Under the pieces are notes generated by a model. The model saw only the letters and a list, made by a program, of their open reading frames with translations. It made no database searches and had not been told where the DNA came from. Positions 26,322-35,509 of a stretch of 50,754 bases of DNA are shown one piece after another. A program made the position numbers and the translations under genes. Numbering within the stretch: the stretch's first letter is position 1; every line of letters starts with the position of its first letter. This DNA comes from an uncultured Calothrix sp. (lineage in GTDB: Bacteria; Cyanobacteriota; Cyanobacteriia; Cyanobacteriales; Nostocaceae): assembly GCA_937973965.1 (NCBI GenBank), contig CALJJQ010000017.1, positions 1-50,754 of the forward strand, given 5' to 3'.

Positions 26322-27242
26322 ATGATGAACGCTAAATTAGCAGCCAAATCAGAACTGAACTCCACTACGATTGTGAATATTTCCCATACCCTAGCAGTGG
26401 GGGGAGAAGAAATCGTGGTCATCGCTGGACCTTGTGCAGTGGAGAGTCGGGAACAAATGCAAACCGTTGCAGCCAAATTATCCACAGCACCAATTCAAGC
26501 ATTGCGGGGGGGTGTCTTCAAACCGAGGACATCCCCCTACGCATTTCAGGGGATGGGAGAAGAGGGATTACAGATATTGCAGGAAGTGCGATCGCAATAT
26601 CATTTACCAGTGGTGACGGAGGTAATGGCTATTTCCCAGATTGAATTAATCGCTCAATACGTGGATGTATTGCAGGTTGGTAGTCGGAATATGCAAAATT
26701 TCGACCTGCTGAAGGCTTTGGGAAGTATTAATAAACCAGTTTTATTAAAACGGGGATTAGCTGCAACCATTGAAGAATTCGTGATGGCTGCGGAATACAT
26801 CCTCAGTCATGGGAATCCCCAGGTGATTTTATGTGAACGGGGGATTCGCAGTTTCGACACCTATACCCGCAACGTCCTAGATTTAGGAGCAGTAGCAGCA
26901 CTGAAACAAATTACCCATTTACCAGTGATTGTCGATCCGTCCCATGCTTTAGGAAAACGGGAATTAGTTGCTCCCCTAGCTAAAGCTGCGATCGCTTGTG
27001 GTGCAGATGGTTTAATTATCGAGTGTCACCCCGAACCAGAAAAATCTATTTCCGATGCGCGTCAAGCTCTTTCTTTAGAAGCGATGATGGAATTAGCCCA
27101 TAGTTTAGAAGCAGTTGCAACAGCCGTTGGTCGGAAAATCCACAAAAATACAGGGGTAGGTTCAGTAAATGAGTCTACCCCTATTGATTGGCCAAAAAAT
27201 TATGGGATGCTCAAAAATGAGACCTTACCCATCGCAATTTAA
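26322..27242 (+). CDS. aroF: 3-deoxy-7-phosphoheptulonate (DAHP) synthase, type I-beta
   Basis: 306 residues. Condenses phosphoenolpyruvate and erythrose-4-phosphate to DAHP, the committed step of the shikimate pathway to Phe, Tyr and Trp. Motifs: VVIAGPCAVES, ALRGGVFKPRTSPYAFQGMG, VGSRNMQNFDLLK, LLKRGLAATIEEF, ERGIRSF, VIVDPSHALGKRE, GADGLIIECHPEPEKS. It has no ferredoxin-like regulatory domain or chorismate-mutase domain, so allosteric control is not evident. This fits the presence of two aromatic-codon attenuators in the 440-nt leader. Weak GGAC upstream of ATG 26322 (a second ATG follows directly). Confidence 0.95.
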   Translation: MMNAKLAAKSELNSTTIVNISHTLAVGGEEIVVIAGPCAVESREQMQTVAAKLSTAPIQALRGGVFKPRTSPYAFQGMGEEGLQILQEVRSQYHLPVVTEVMAISQIELIAQYVDVLQVGSRNMQNFDLLKALGSINKPVLLKRGLAATIEEFVMAAEYILSHGNPQVILCERGIRSFDTYTRNVLDLGAVAALKQITHLPVIVDPSHALGKRELVAPLAKAAIACGADGLIIECHPEPEKSISDARQALSLEAMMELAHSLEAVATAVGRKIHKNTGVGSVNESTPIDWPKNYGMLKNETLPIAI

Positions 27243-27345
27243 TTGGTGAATTGATTTTTCTGCTGGTCTGATGCATTCAATATGAGGGGTAGGTAAGGTA
27301 TGAAAAATACTTTTTCCCCTCACTCCCTTCCTTGGCAAATTTTTC

Positions 27346-27957
27346 CTATTTAAAAATTGCCAGGATACCAAACAAAATAAATAAACATCCACCGATTAGG
27401 GTGAGGACTCGTTCCGAAATTTTGTTGCAAATAGCTCGACCAGTGCAAACTGCGATCGCGGTACAAATTGCATGTCCTAGGGTTGCTCCCATCCCTACCC
27501 CCAAGGGATTATTATTGACTGCTAAAGAAATTGTCGCTAATTGAGTGCGATCGCCCCATTCGGCTATAAAGGTTAAAGTAAATGCCTGTACCATAACTGT
27601 CCAAATACTCGCTTTTTGCAGTTTTGTCGCAGCACTATCAATGGTACTTTTAGCTTCCTCTAGTACCTCATCACCATCGCTTTTGCCAGGCATTTTGTAG
27701 GCATCGTACAGTAATTTTAGTCCAAAACCCAAAAATAAAGCGACTTCCCCATGATTTAGAAGGGTTTGCGGCAAAAATGATACGACCTTCCCCGTAAATA
27801 CTGATAATGTCGTCATTGCCGCTAATGCTGCTGTCACCGCGATAAAAACGACCCGTCGCGAATTTTGCATGGCTAAATACATGGCCATGAAAAAGGTTTT
27901 ATCACCTAATTCGGAAACAGTGATGATTGACAAACCTGCTGTAAACGCCGTTAACAC
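27346..27957 (-). CDS. GDT1/UPF0016 (TMEM165-like) Mn2+/Ca2+ exporter
   Basis: About 203 residues with two copies of the family's E-x-G-D-(K/R)-T motif: SELGDKTFF in the first helix and AEWGDRTQL in the fourth, in two repeats of three membrane helices. Cyanobacterial members such as Mnx export Mn2+ from the cytosol towards the thylakoid lumen or out of the cell. The open frame reaches 28029, but the first 24 codons are leader RNA: a strong AAAGGAG (27967-27973) stands 9 nt before GTG 27957, which gives the usual family start (V/M)LTAFTAGL. A yybP-ykoY-like riboswitch precedes it. Confidence 0.92.
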   Translation of the reverse strand: MLTAFTAGLSIITVSELGDKTFFMAMYLAMQNSRRVVFIAVTAALAAMTTLSVFTGKVVSFLPQTLLNHGEVALFLGFGLKLLYDAYKMPGKSDGDEVLEEAKSTIDSAATKLQKASIWTVMVQAFTLTFIAEWGDRTQLATISLAVNNNPLGVGMGATLGHAICTAIAVCTGRAICNKISERVLTLIGGCLFILFGILAIFK

Positions 27958-27966
27958 TCTCAATTG

Positions 27967-28030
27967 CTCCTTTCTCTTGTAGCGATGTGAAGCTTGATGA
28001 GTGCAAAGGAGACAATCACCAAGCTTCACA
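27967..28030 (-). promoter_or_regulatory. Expression platform: hairpin with anti-Shine-Dalgarno loop
   Basis: In the minus-strand mRNA a 15-bp stem (TGTGAAGCTTGGTGA with TCATCAAGCTTCACA, one G-U pair) closes a 15-nt loop containing CTCCTTT. That heptamer is the exact complement of the ribosome binding site AAAGGAG located 31 nt further on. There is no T-run, so this is not an intrinsic terminator. It suggests that the riboswitch acts on translation by hiding or releasing the ribosome binding site. Confidence 0.6.
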
Positions 28031-28051
28031 CCTGTTTGTGTGAATCTCAGT

Positions 28052-28209
28052 GAAAGTCTCGCTTTTAAGGATTTGGAATTTAGTTTAATTCTTTAATTCT
28101 GTTGTTGTTGGCAACAGTTCCAAATTCTTAACGCCTAAACCAGGTTTATCACCAGTATGTTGATTTAGGCGAACCGGTCAAATTTCTACCAGCAGCTACT
28201 CCCTTTCTT
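28052..28209 (-). promoter_or_regulatory. yybP-ykoY-like manganese riboswitch
   Basis: On the minus strand the leader begins AAGAAAGGGAGTAGCTGC and ends AAAAGCGAGACTTTC, close to the family's conserved 5' (AAAGGGGAGUAGC) and 3' (GCAAGACCUUUC) ends; GAAAG at the 5' end pairs with CTTTC at the 3' end to close the outer helix. Between lie CGCCTAAA/TTTAGGCG (8 bp) around AUCAACAUACUGG, and ATTTGGAA/TTCCAAAT. The family senses Mn2+ and controls exporters, which is exactly the gene downstream. One G is missing from the GGGG stretch. Confidence 0.75.
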
Positions 28210-28412
28210 GATACTAAAAATTTATCAGTAAATTTGAGTTGTGTAAAGTAGAGGCGGAACTTTTTCCCATACTTCCTGTCCGATGTACGCAGTTCGTGAG
28301 GATTACTTAATTATTCACCCTGCAACAGGTATTAATTCTGCTAATTTAATCCCTCTAAAGTTGTTATATTTATTTTTATTAAACCCATCTGCCCGAATTC
28401 CAAGTTTTAACT

Positions 28413-28667
28413 ATGCCCAGACGCAAGACTACTCAAAATCAGGATAAACCAGAAACCTTTGCTACTGAGGAAAATTGGAGTTACGAAGCAAAGGTGGCAG
28501 AAATTGAGGAGATTATTTCCCGGATTGAAACAGGGGAATTGGATTTAGCTGATGTGTTTGAGCAGTTTTCCATCGCAATTAATTATCTCCAAGAATGCGA
28601 TCGCTTTCTACACAGCCATCAACAACAAATTGATTTGCTCATTGAAACCCTAAATCCAGAATCCTAG
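28413..28667 (+). CDS. xseB: Exodeoxyribonuclease VII small subunit
   Basis: 84 residues with the XseB helical-hairpin pattern: [35 protein letters not shown] then [19 protein letters not shown]. XseB subunits coat the long helix of XseA and are needed for exonuclease VII, which trims single-stranded DNA in both directions. xseA is not adjacent here; the next gene, psbA, is convergent. Length is normal for the family. The ATG start has no strong ribosome binding site. Confidence 0.88.
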   Translation: MPRRKTTQNQDKPETFATEENWSYEAKVAEIEEIISRIETGELDLADVFEQFSIAINYLQECDRFLHSHQQQIDLLIETLNPES

Positions 28668-28691
28668 ACCCGTCGGGTCATCTCTGTGATC

Positions 28692-28724
28692 AAAAAAATA
28701 GGACGAGCATCAAATACCCGTCCT
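28692..28724 (-). terminator. Rho-independent terminator of psbA
   Basis: In the minus-strand mRNA AGGACG and CGTCCT (28719-28724 and 28700-28705) form a stem closed by a 13-nt loop, followed by TATTTTTTT. It starts about 30 bp after the psbA stop codon. Confidence 0.75.
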
Positions 28725-28753
28725 TAGAAAAATTAAAGCAAGTTATTTAGCCC

Positions 28754-29836
28754 TTAACCCTGAATTGCAGGTGCTTGAACTGCAACAGGTGTAGCTTCAC
28801 CAGCAGCTAAATCGAGGGGGAAGTTGTGAGCATTACGTTCATGCATCACTTCCATACCCAAGTTAGCGCGGTTGAGAATGTCAGCCCAAGTATTGATCAC
28901 CCGTCCTTGAGAATCTAACACCGATTGGTTAAAGTTAAAACCATTAAGGTTAAATGCCATTGTGCTGATGCCTAAAGCGGTAAACCAAATACCAACAACA
29001 GGCCAAGCAGCTAAGAAGAAGTGCAAGGAGCGGCTATTGTTAAAGGATGCGTATTGGAAAATCAAACGACCGAAGTAACCGTGTGCAGCAACGATATTGT
29101 AGGTTTCTTCCTCTTGACCAAACTTATAGCCATAGTTTAAGGATTCCATTTCCGTTGTTTCCCGCACCAAGGAAGATGTAACAAGGGAACCGTGCATTGC
29201 ACAGAACAAGCTACCGCCAAATACCGCAGCTACCCCTAACATATGGAATGGGTGCATCAAAATGTTGTGTTCTGCCTGGAATACGAACATGAAGTTAAAT
29301 GTACCACTAATTCCCAAGGGCATCCCATCCGAGAAGGAACCTTGACCGATGGGGTAAATCAAAAATACGGATGTTGCAGCCGCTACAGGTGCAGAATAAG
29401 CTACACAAATCCAGGGACGCATTCCCAAGCGATAGCTTAACTCCCACTGACGACCCATCCAGCAGAAAATACCAATCAAGAAATGGCAAACCACTAGCTG
29501 GTATGGACCACCATTGTAGAGCCATTCATCCATCGAAGCGGCTTCCCAAATGGGGTAAAAGTGCAGACCAATCGCGTTAGACGATGGTACAACCGCACCG
29601 GAAATAATGTTATTGCCGTATATCAAAGAACCAGCAACTGGTTCACGGATACCGTCAATATCTACGGGTGGTGCAGCAATGAAGGCGATGATAAAGCAAA
29701 TTGTCGCGCTCAAGAGGGTGGGAATCATAATTACACCGAACCAACCGATATAGAGACGGTTATCGGTGCTAGTAATCCATTCACAGAATCTGTCCCATGC
29801 ACTGTCGCGACGTTCGCGTCTTATTGTTGTGGTCAT
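28754..29836 (-). CDS. psbA: Photosystem II D1 protein
   Basis: 360 residues, full length. All functional residues are present: Tyr161 (YZ), Asp170, Glu189, His332, Glu333, His337, Asp342 and Ala344 of the Mn4Ca cluster, His190, His198 (P680), His215/His272 (non-heme Fe) and Ser264/Phe265 at QB. The 16-residue C-terminal extension after Ala344 should be removed by CtpA. Gln130 is the low-light (D1:1) type. Gly80, Phe158 and Thr286 are normal, so this is not the microaerobic D1' form. Unusual residues are Cys117 (normally Phe or Leu), Trp126 (normally Tyr, next to the D1 pheophytin) and Phe184 (normally Ile). Most cyanobacteria have several psbA copies; this may be a minor one. Confidence 0.98.
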   Translation of the reverse strand: MTTTIRRERRDSAWDRFCEWITSTDNRLYIGWFGVIMIPTLLSATICFIIAFIAAPPVDIDGIREPVAGSLIYGNNIISGAVVPSSNAIGLHFYPIWEAASMDEWLYNGGPYQLVVCHFLIGIFCWMGRQWELSYRLGMRPWICVAYSAPVAAATSVFLIYPIGQGSFSDGMPLGISGTFNFMFVFQAEHNILMHPFHMLGVAAVFGGSLFCAMHGSLVTSSLVRETTEMESLNYGYKFGQEEETYNIVAAHGYFGRLIFQYASFNNSRSLHFFLAAWPVVGIWFTALGISTMAFNLNGFNFNQSVLDSQGRVINTWADILNRANLGMEVMHERNAHNFPLDLAAGEATPVAVQAPAIQG

Positions 29837-29875
29837 GGCTGAATAATGTTAATAATTTTGCGGACAACAATCATG

Positions 29876-29897
29876 CCAGTTTTGGATCAAAAACTGG
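29876..29897 (-). promoter_or_regulatory. Hairpin in the psbA 5' leader region
   Basis: CCAGTTTT and AAAACTGG are perfect complements (29876-29883 and 29890-29897) around a 6-nt loop, about 40 nt before the psbA start codon. It could stabilise the mRNA or affect translation. A T-run does not follow it, so it is not a terminator. The promoter itself was not assigned. Confidence 0.45.
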
Positions 29898-30759
29898 TTA
29901 TTGCTGTTTGAATAAATTGCCAAGTACCTTCTCAAGGGCGGCCGAAATATTTTTTGAGGCTGTAATTTTATTTGGCTAGTTTGCCTTGATTAATCACAAC
30001 CGTGTTTGTTTTTTAAGAACTTAGATAAACCAGAAATTAATCTAGTTGATCTCGTCCATCTTTTCTCATGATGAATATCCCTAGAGAGAGGGTACGATTA
30101 CAAATATTTTTTCGGCTCTTAATATTTGTTTTTACATTAATTTCGGTTATTTATGTATTGAGTTTAATTAAATTTTTCCATTTTCTACTATAGTATTAAC
30201 TCATTTAATATTACAAAATATTAATTGATGACTTATATTTTTTTGCTCATATAGTCTATGGATAAATCGGAGTCCGTCTGTAGAGTTTGATTCATATACA
30301 CTTTGAGAAAGTTTTATTGATTAACACTTGCTGTAATTACACCTTTAAATATTTATATTTAGTTAATTTTTTTGTGATAAAAGTACATAAATATTTCTCA
30401 GAAAAATTCTGAAAATTCTCTCTTAAATGTTAACTTATATTAAGATGACTGACGCAACCTAGACGTGCATAGAGCTGGGTTCGCGACGGCAACGCCTACG
30501 TTGTAAACTGTTTTACGTCAGGAAAGATTTGTGATTGCGACCGAAAGGCACTGTAGGGAAGCAATCGCTCTGATTTCTGGGATGACTTAACTCTCCGCAG
30601 CCTACGGGAAGCAAGCTACGTAATCAAGCAATGACGTTAATTTTGTGCGTAAATCCTAACTTAAGATAAAAGTCGTGATGGTAAGTAGGCAAAATGAAGA
30701 TATGAAATTTTCGAGAAATGGGATTGCTAGATTGCGATCGCAATCTAGCTAGATTATAG
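29898..30759. other. Long spacer upstream of psbA with repeat fragments
   Basis: No gene recognised. It should hold the psbA promoter (minus strand). ACAAATATT/AATATTTGT (30100-30108 and 30121-30129) is a perfect 9-bp inverted repeat. From about 30460 to 30640 there are degenerate GC-richer repeats of the type found near 849 (GCGACGGCAACGCCTACG, GATTGCGACC...GCAATCGC). The downstream LOG gene is also on the minus strand and ends here. Confidence 0.4.
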
Positions 30760-31830
30760 TTATTTGATTTCCGGGTGAGTTTTTTCCTCAGCAGTCAGTT
30801 GACCCATTTGATTAATAGCGGCAATCATTTGGTATAGCCGACCTAAATCGCGCTGATTGAAGCTTAAGATCAGACGAGGGAGGTGACAGGTTTCATCCTG
30901 TCCCTCTTGGGGTAGAGCTTGAGTTTTTTCTATTTTCCCCTCCACCAAAATATCGCCAAAATCCCTATTGAGTTGGTCAACCTCAGCATCTGACAATTCC
31001 GACTTGAGACGAATCACTAAGCGATTATTAACATAGCGACTGGAATGGTAAACTTGGTAAAATTTAGTGATTACGGCACAGGCAACATCTAAGTTATCAG
31101 TGATTGTGTAAAGGCTAGAATCATCCGGACTCACCAATCCAGTCTTGAGTAAATGTTCATCTACATAATTACTCCAGGAGTGCCAATAATCACTACCGGG
31201 AGCATCAATTAATACCAGGGGAACAGGACCAAATTTACCTGTTTGACTGAGGGTCATGCACTCAAACACTTCATCCTGGGTACCAAAACCCCCAGCAAAG
31301 ACAGCAACAGCATCACTTTCCTTGAGAAGGAACAATTTACGTGTAAAGAAATACTTAAAGTGAATGAGCTTGCGATCGCCCTGAATATAGGGATTAGCTT
31401 GCTGTTCAAAAGGTAGTTGAATATTTAAGCCAAAGGAATTTTCCCGTCCAGCTCCTTCATGACCAGCTTGCATAATACCACCACCACCACCAGTCATCAC
31501 CATAAATCCTAATTGGGCAACTCGACGGGCAAATTCGACGGCTGCATGGTATTCTGGTGTATTATTTGCCAGCCGTGCAGAGCCAAAAATAGTGACTTTG
31601 CGGACATGACGGTAATCGTAAAATAGTTCAAACCCCTTTTCCATATCCGCCAAAGATGCGGACAAAATTTTCCAGTCAAGACGTTCAATCTCGCTATCCG
31701 CAAGCTTAATAATAGTTGATAGGGCTTGCTGAATAAATTTTTGGTGCTTTAATGATGGTAAGCGGTTAATCAACTCGATGATTTCCGCTTGCAAAGTATC
31801 AAGTGTATCAAACGATGCGTTCGAGGTCAT
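30760..31830 (-). CDS. LOG-family protein (TIGR00730-like, Rossmann fold)
   Basis: 356 residues; the LOG core spans about 75-260. Motifs: KVTIFGSARL, VMTGGGGGIMQAGHEGA, and AGGFGTQDEVFECMTLSQTGK, a variant of the PGGxGTxxE signature with Ala for Pro. LOG enzymes hydrolyse cytokinin riboside 5'-monophosphates or other nucleotide monophosphates. The extra 70-residue helical N-terminus (LQAEIIELINRLPSLKHQKF...) and the extra 90-residue C-terminus resemble the longer cyanobacterial/bacterial PpnN-like group, whose substrates are purine/pyrimidine nucleotides. ATG start, single gene. Confidence 0.85.
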   Translation of the reverse strand: MTSNASFDTLDTLQAEIIELINRLPSLKHQKFIQQALSTIIKLADSEIERLDWKILSASLADMEKGFELFYDYRHVRKVTIFGSARLANNTPEYHAAVEFARRVAQLGFMVMTGGGGGIMQAGHEGAGRENSFGLNIQLPFEQQANPYIQGDRKLIHFKYFFTRKLFLLKESDAVAVFAGGFGTQDEVFECMTLSQTGKFGPVPLVLIDAPGSDYWHSWSNYVDEHLLKTGLVSPDDSSLYTITDNLDVACAVITKFYQVYHSSRYVNNRLVIRLKSELSDAEVDQLNRDFGDILVEGKIEKTQALPQEGQDETCHLPRLILSFNQRDLGRLYQMIAAINQMGQLTAEEKTHPEIK

Positions 31831-32461
31831 GGGTAATGATTGCCAAATGGCATATTATGTAGACTTATTTTGCTGCTCTAACTAAGTTTTTTGTGGTGTT
31901 TTGTTGTCAGGTTATACCGCAAACGGCAATAAATTAATTAAGTTTTGGAAATAGCCACAATACCTTGAGAATTCGGCTATTTAGTTAATAGCTAACCGCT
32001 CGTAGTATAAAAATCTTGGTTGATAAATATTTAGAACTGATGCACTCGTCACCGAGAAATCAGGTTTAAAGACTACTTGTGTACGATTTCTGACTGCAAG
32101 AGTAAGAAATCCAGCTGATGGTTTCAGAGTCTCTTACCCATGAACACCAAGGGATAAATTCAGTAATCTGTGCATAAGCTCCCAATATAAACAAAATCCA
32201 AACAACAATCACACAAGGTTTAATTATTACAACAAAAAGCACCTCGGCTGTGACAAACCCAGGTACTGATGACAGTTTTGTCATCTAACCATCATCAAAT
32301 TCAAAGAGCAATTATTTCAATCAGGAGAAATCTACTGATTCAGTGGGAATACTGGATTTCTGTAGATTTGCCCGATATTATCGCTCCTGATGGCTTTTTC
32401 AAATTAACCCACTTTGTGTTCATGTCGCAAGGGACAGAGAGATAGCTTGTAGCTGAATTTT
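31831..32461. other. Spacer containing an unconvincing 72-codon hydrophobic ORF
   Basis: A minus-strand frame at 32066-32284 encodes 72 residues with one hydrophobic stretch (AEVLFVVIIKPCVIVVWILFILGAYA), but it has no ribosome binding site and no family that I recognise. It could be a small membrane protein or chance. Otherwise the region is AT-rich, without repeats of note. Confidence 0.35.
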
Positions 32462-33544
32462 TTAGGCGATAGTGATTTCCGGAGATAGATAAACATCCTG
32501 AATTAGATGAAATAGCTTAATCCCTTCCTCTAGAGGTCGCTGAAAGGTTTTGCGTCCAGAAATTAAACCCGTCCCTCCTGCTCGTTTATTTATGACTGCG
32601 GTGCGTACTGCATCCGCAAAATCGTTTTCTCCCGCAGCTCCACCAGAACTAATTAAACCTGCGCGTCCACAATAGCAATTTAAAACTTGATAACGGGTTA
32701 AATCAATCGGGTGGTCTGTTGTGAGTTCCGAGTAAACTCGTTTATCGGTTTTTCCGTAGCTTTTATTTGTGATTTTAGCTACTGCGGGATAACCGTAGTT
32801 AGTTTCCGGTAGTTTTTGTTTAATGATATCAGCCTCAATGGTTACACCTAAATGGTTGGCTTGTCCAGTTAAATCTGCTGCAAGATGGTAATCTTGGTCT
32901 TGTTTGAAGGCGCTATTACGTAAATAACACCACAAAATTGTTGCCATTCCCAATTCGTGAGCGCGTTTAAATGCACGGCTAACTTCTTGAATTTGGCGAG
33001 TGGAGTGTTCAGAACCAAAGTATATAGTAGCACCAATCGCCACTGCCCCTAAATTCCAAGCCTGTTCCACATCCGCAAACATCACCTGGTCAAATTGGTT
33101 GGGGTAGGTTAACAGTTCATTGTGATTAATTTTGACAATAAAGGGGATTTTATGGGCGTATTTACGGGATACTGCTCCCAAAACCCCCAAGGTAGTCGCA
33201 ACCGCATTACATCCTGCTAATAGGGCTAATTGGATAATATTTTCCGGGTCGAAGTAAATCGGGTTCGGTGCAAAGGAAGCACCCGCAGAGTGTTCAATTC
33301 CTTGGTCTACGGGAAGAATCGAGAGGTATCCCGTATTGGCTAACCGACCACTACCGTACAATGTTTGTAAGCTACGTAACACTTGGACATTGCGATCGCT
33401 ATTTAACCAAACTCGATCGATAAAATCTATACCAGGTAAGTGTAATAAATCTTTTGGTACTTTGGCTTTATAAGTAAGTAAATCTGCTGCTGATTCTCCC
33501 AGTAAGGACTCAATCGAGTGGGATGTATTATTCATCGCAATCAT
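32462..33544 (-). CDS. fbaB: Class I fructose-bisphosphate aldolase (DhnA/FbaB type)
   Basis: 360 residues, colinear with E. coli Fba[138 protein letters not shown] and the end [11 protein letters not shown]. It is a Schiff-base aldolase, independent of metal, cleaving or forming fructose-1,6-bisphosphate in glycolysis and the Calvin cycle. The frame extends to 33610, but GAGGA five nt before ATG 33544 fixes the start (MIAMNNTSH). Confidence 0.95.
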   Translation of the reverse strand: MIAMNNTSHSIESLLGESAADLLTYKAKVPKDLLHLPGIDFIDRVWLNSDRNVQVLRSLQTLYGSGRLANTGYLSILPVDQGIEHSAGASFAPNPIYFDPENIIQLALLAGCNAVATTLGVLGAVSRKYAHKIPFIVKINHNELLTYPNQFDQVMFADVEQAWNLGAVAIGATIYFGSEHSTRQIQEVSRAFKRAHELGMATILWCYLRNSAFKQDQDYHLAADLTGQANHLGVTIEADIIKQKLPETNYGYPAVAKITNKSYGKTDKRVYSELTTDHPIDLTRYQVLNCYCGRAGLISSGGAAGENDFADAVRTAVINKRAGGTGLISGRKTFQRPLEEGIKLFHLIQDVYLSPEITIA

Positions 33545-34013
33545 AAAAATCCTCAAAGATTTGCATTTATTTGCTTTTAAAATAACACCTACCCTTAATA
33601 CTAGATTCACCCATTTAGCAGAGAAGATACAATTTCGCTAGAGTCAAAATGAGCAAAAATTAATTTACCCAAGTTTTCTCTATCAAAAGTAATACAGTCG
33701 TTAGGATGTAGAATGCAGGAGCGAAATTTGTCGCAGTCAAGATGTGATTCTCGTCACAAAAATGATTTTTCCTCACTACTATATGTCAACATAATTTTGA
33801 TGGATATTTGTGGTCAGTGCGGAAAATCTCACCTTGGATTTTGAAAGCTTGTTGTAAAGGGTCTAAGAGGTTATTTCCACGTCTAGAAACTGAGCTTTTC
33901 GCGTAGATACTTAACGCACGCTTAAAAGTCAACAGTCACCTGTCAACCGTCAACAAAAGAGAAATATATCGGCTTCCGAAGTATAACTATTCCCTAGTCA
34001 CCTGAATTCCAAC
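33545..34013. other. Spacer with heptamer repeat
   Basis: No gene. A GTCAAC-type heptamer repeat (GTCAACAGTCACCTGTCAAC...) occupies about 33927-33955, next to a degenerate GCGTAGATACTTAACGCACG repeat near 33900. Promoters of the two divergent neighbours must be here. Confidence 0.4.
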
Positions 34014-34403
34014 ATGAAAGATTTAATTATCAAGCAAATATTTATATCCATCGCTACTGTTAACTGGGAAGGATTAATCAGGTTCTATAGCCAATTGTTA
34101 GGTGTAAATCCAACCCAGTTAATACCAGGTAAATACGCTGAATTTATGATTAATTCGGTGAAAATCGCAATTTTTACCCCTAAAGCAGAACATACAACGG
34201 AATTTAATCAACCTCAACAATCACCACTGAGTTTGTGTATGATAGTAGAGGATTTAAATAATGCGATCGCCTATCTCAAAAGTATTGATTACCCCCATAC
34301 ATTGAGTATTCATATTGCCTCCCATGGACAGGAAATTTACGTATATGACCCCGATGGCAATCGAATTATTCTTTATCAACCTCAACCTAGTAAATATACT
34401 TGA
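34014..34403 (+). CDS. VOC-family (glyoxalase-fold) protein
   Basis: 129 residues: IKQIFISIATVNWEGLIRFYSQLLG at the start, AEFMINSVKIAIFTPK in the first half, LCMIVEDLNNAIAYLKSI and the final strand EIYVYDPDGNRIILYQP, the typical end of a VOC module. Substrate unknown. Unlike the VOC gene at 8627 it stands beside a secreted-protein gene on the same strand, 55 bp ahead of it. Confidence 0.82.
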   Translation: MKDLIIKQIFISIATVNWEGLIRFYSQLLGVNPTQLIPGKYAEFMINSVKIAIFTPKAEHTTEFNQPQQSPLSLCMIVEDLNNAIAYLKSIDYPHTLSIHIASHGQEIYVYDPDGNRIILYQPQPSKYT

Positions 34404-34442
34404 TTTGTGTTTTTAATGTACTATTTTTAACTCTTTGTGATT

Positions 34443-34461
34443 GATAATGATAATAACTATG
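34443..34461 (+). promoter_or_regulatory. Fur-box-like sequence at the start of the secreted-protein gene
   Basis: GATAATGATAATAACTATG matches the classical Fur box GATAATGATAATCATTATC at 16 of 19 positions. It overlaps the proposed start codon (ATG 34459), which is an unusual place for a repressor site, so it may be chance in an AT-rich leader. Confidence 0.3.
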
Positions 34462-34905
34462 AAAAATATTCACTATCTTGCTTGGGGTGTGCTACTCAAC
34501 CTTTCTATTTATATTCCAGCTAAAGCTGAATCTGTAAATTCCCATCCACCTTCGATTCAAATAAATACCCCAGAGAACAAAAATATTCAGAATCCAGCGA
34601 CCTTACCACCCATCAATCGCGCAGATGATTTAATCACCCAACCAGCAACCATTAACAATAATTGGATGCAACCACAACCGGTTCAAAATCAGCCAAATAC
34701 CACTTCCAATCGTACTTTCCCCCTGATTCGTGAAGATGGATGTCGTCAAGCCAATCCCCTCGACTTTTTCAAAGACCCCAGTGCAATTCTCGAAAAATGT
34801 GAACAGCAAGCTACCATCGAACCCCTACCACGGACTGAACAGTTGGAATACTTTAAAGTCCCCAGTTTAGATTCTGGTGTCAAACTGCGAGTTTCCGATT
34901 TTTAA
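34459..34905 (+). CDS. Small secreted Pro/Asn-rich protein
   Basis: About 148 residues. A signal peptide (KNIHYLAWGVLLNLSIYIPAKA) directs it to the periplasm. The mature chain is rich in Pro, Asn and Gln (INTPENKNIQNPATLPPIN, QPQPVQNQPNTTSN) with two Cys (in EDGCRQANP and LEKCEQQAT) that could form a disulfide. I recognise no family. The frame also opens at TTG 34441 and ATG 34447; ATG 34459 puts the basic residue of the signal peptide first. Confidence 0.6.
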   Translation: MKNIHYLAWGVLLNLSIYIPAKAESVNSHPPSIQINTPENKNIQNPATLPPINRADDLITQPATINNNWMQPQPVQNQPNTTSNRTFPLIREDGCRQANPLDFFKDPSAILEKCEQQATIEPLPRTEQLEYFKVPSLDSGVKLRVSDF

Positions 34906-35509
34906 CTAAGTGAGTGGGGAGTAGGGAGAGACGCGACATGTCGCGTATGTGCGGGAGTAGGGAGTATATAATAAAGCTTTCTTGATTACAAACGAAGTGT
35001 GTTTTAGCCTATTTTCCCATGATGACAATGGGACTGGATTGACATTTGTAATCACGTGTATTATATTATAATACATAAAAACAGCCTAAATTCCAGGTTT
35101 TCCACAAAACCCGAAAACTTTCGGGTAGCAAGGAAAAGAGAATAGTCGTCATGTAGTACATCAACTAGAATTGATGAAAGTTAGTTTTTCCCACTTCCGA
35201 CACCCGATTTTCTAGCAAGTTTTCCACATCGTTTGGACACAAGCAAACAAGAAAATAGTTGATTTCCACTCCCTCTGCATCAAGCGAGAAAGATAATTAA
35301 TTAAGCCCTGACTTAAAGTTTACCATTCACCTATGAGAAATACAGGTAAATGTTGTTGGTCTGTGTTAGAAGTTGGAGTGTGCAAACAACTGATTTTGTC
35401 GCACATCAACGAACAATCTGATGTCCTCAGCAAATGAAGGGTATGGAATTATCCTGCTAACTATCATAATTTAAATCTAAAATCTAAAATCCAAAATCCA
35501 AAATTAATT
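34906..35509. other. Spacer with GGGAGTA repeats and a 16-nt palindrome
   Basis: No gene. The perfect palindrome ACGCGACATGTCGCGT (34931-34946) is embedded in GGGAGTAGGGAG heptamers just after the preceding stop codon. An ATGAGAAATACAGGT segment near 35334 matches the right end of the MITE-like element at 23108. AAATCTAAAATCCAAAATCC (about 35471 onward) directly precedes the rtcB start. Confidence 0.45.

Noticed and set aside
27958-28029. 24-residue N-terminal extension of the GDT1-type exporter
   Set aside because: It lies in the leader hairpin, and the strong Shine-Dalgarno sequence belongs to GTG 27957.
32066-32284. 72-codon minus-strand ORF with a hydrophobic stretch
   Set aside because: No ribosome binding site, no recognisable family and ordinary spacer composition; mentioned in the spacer entry but not called as a gene.
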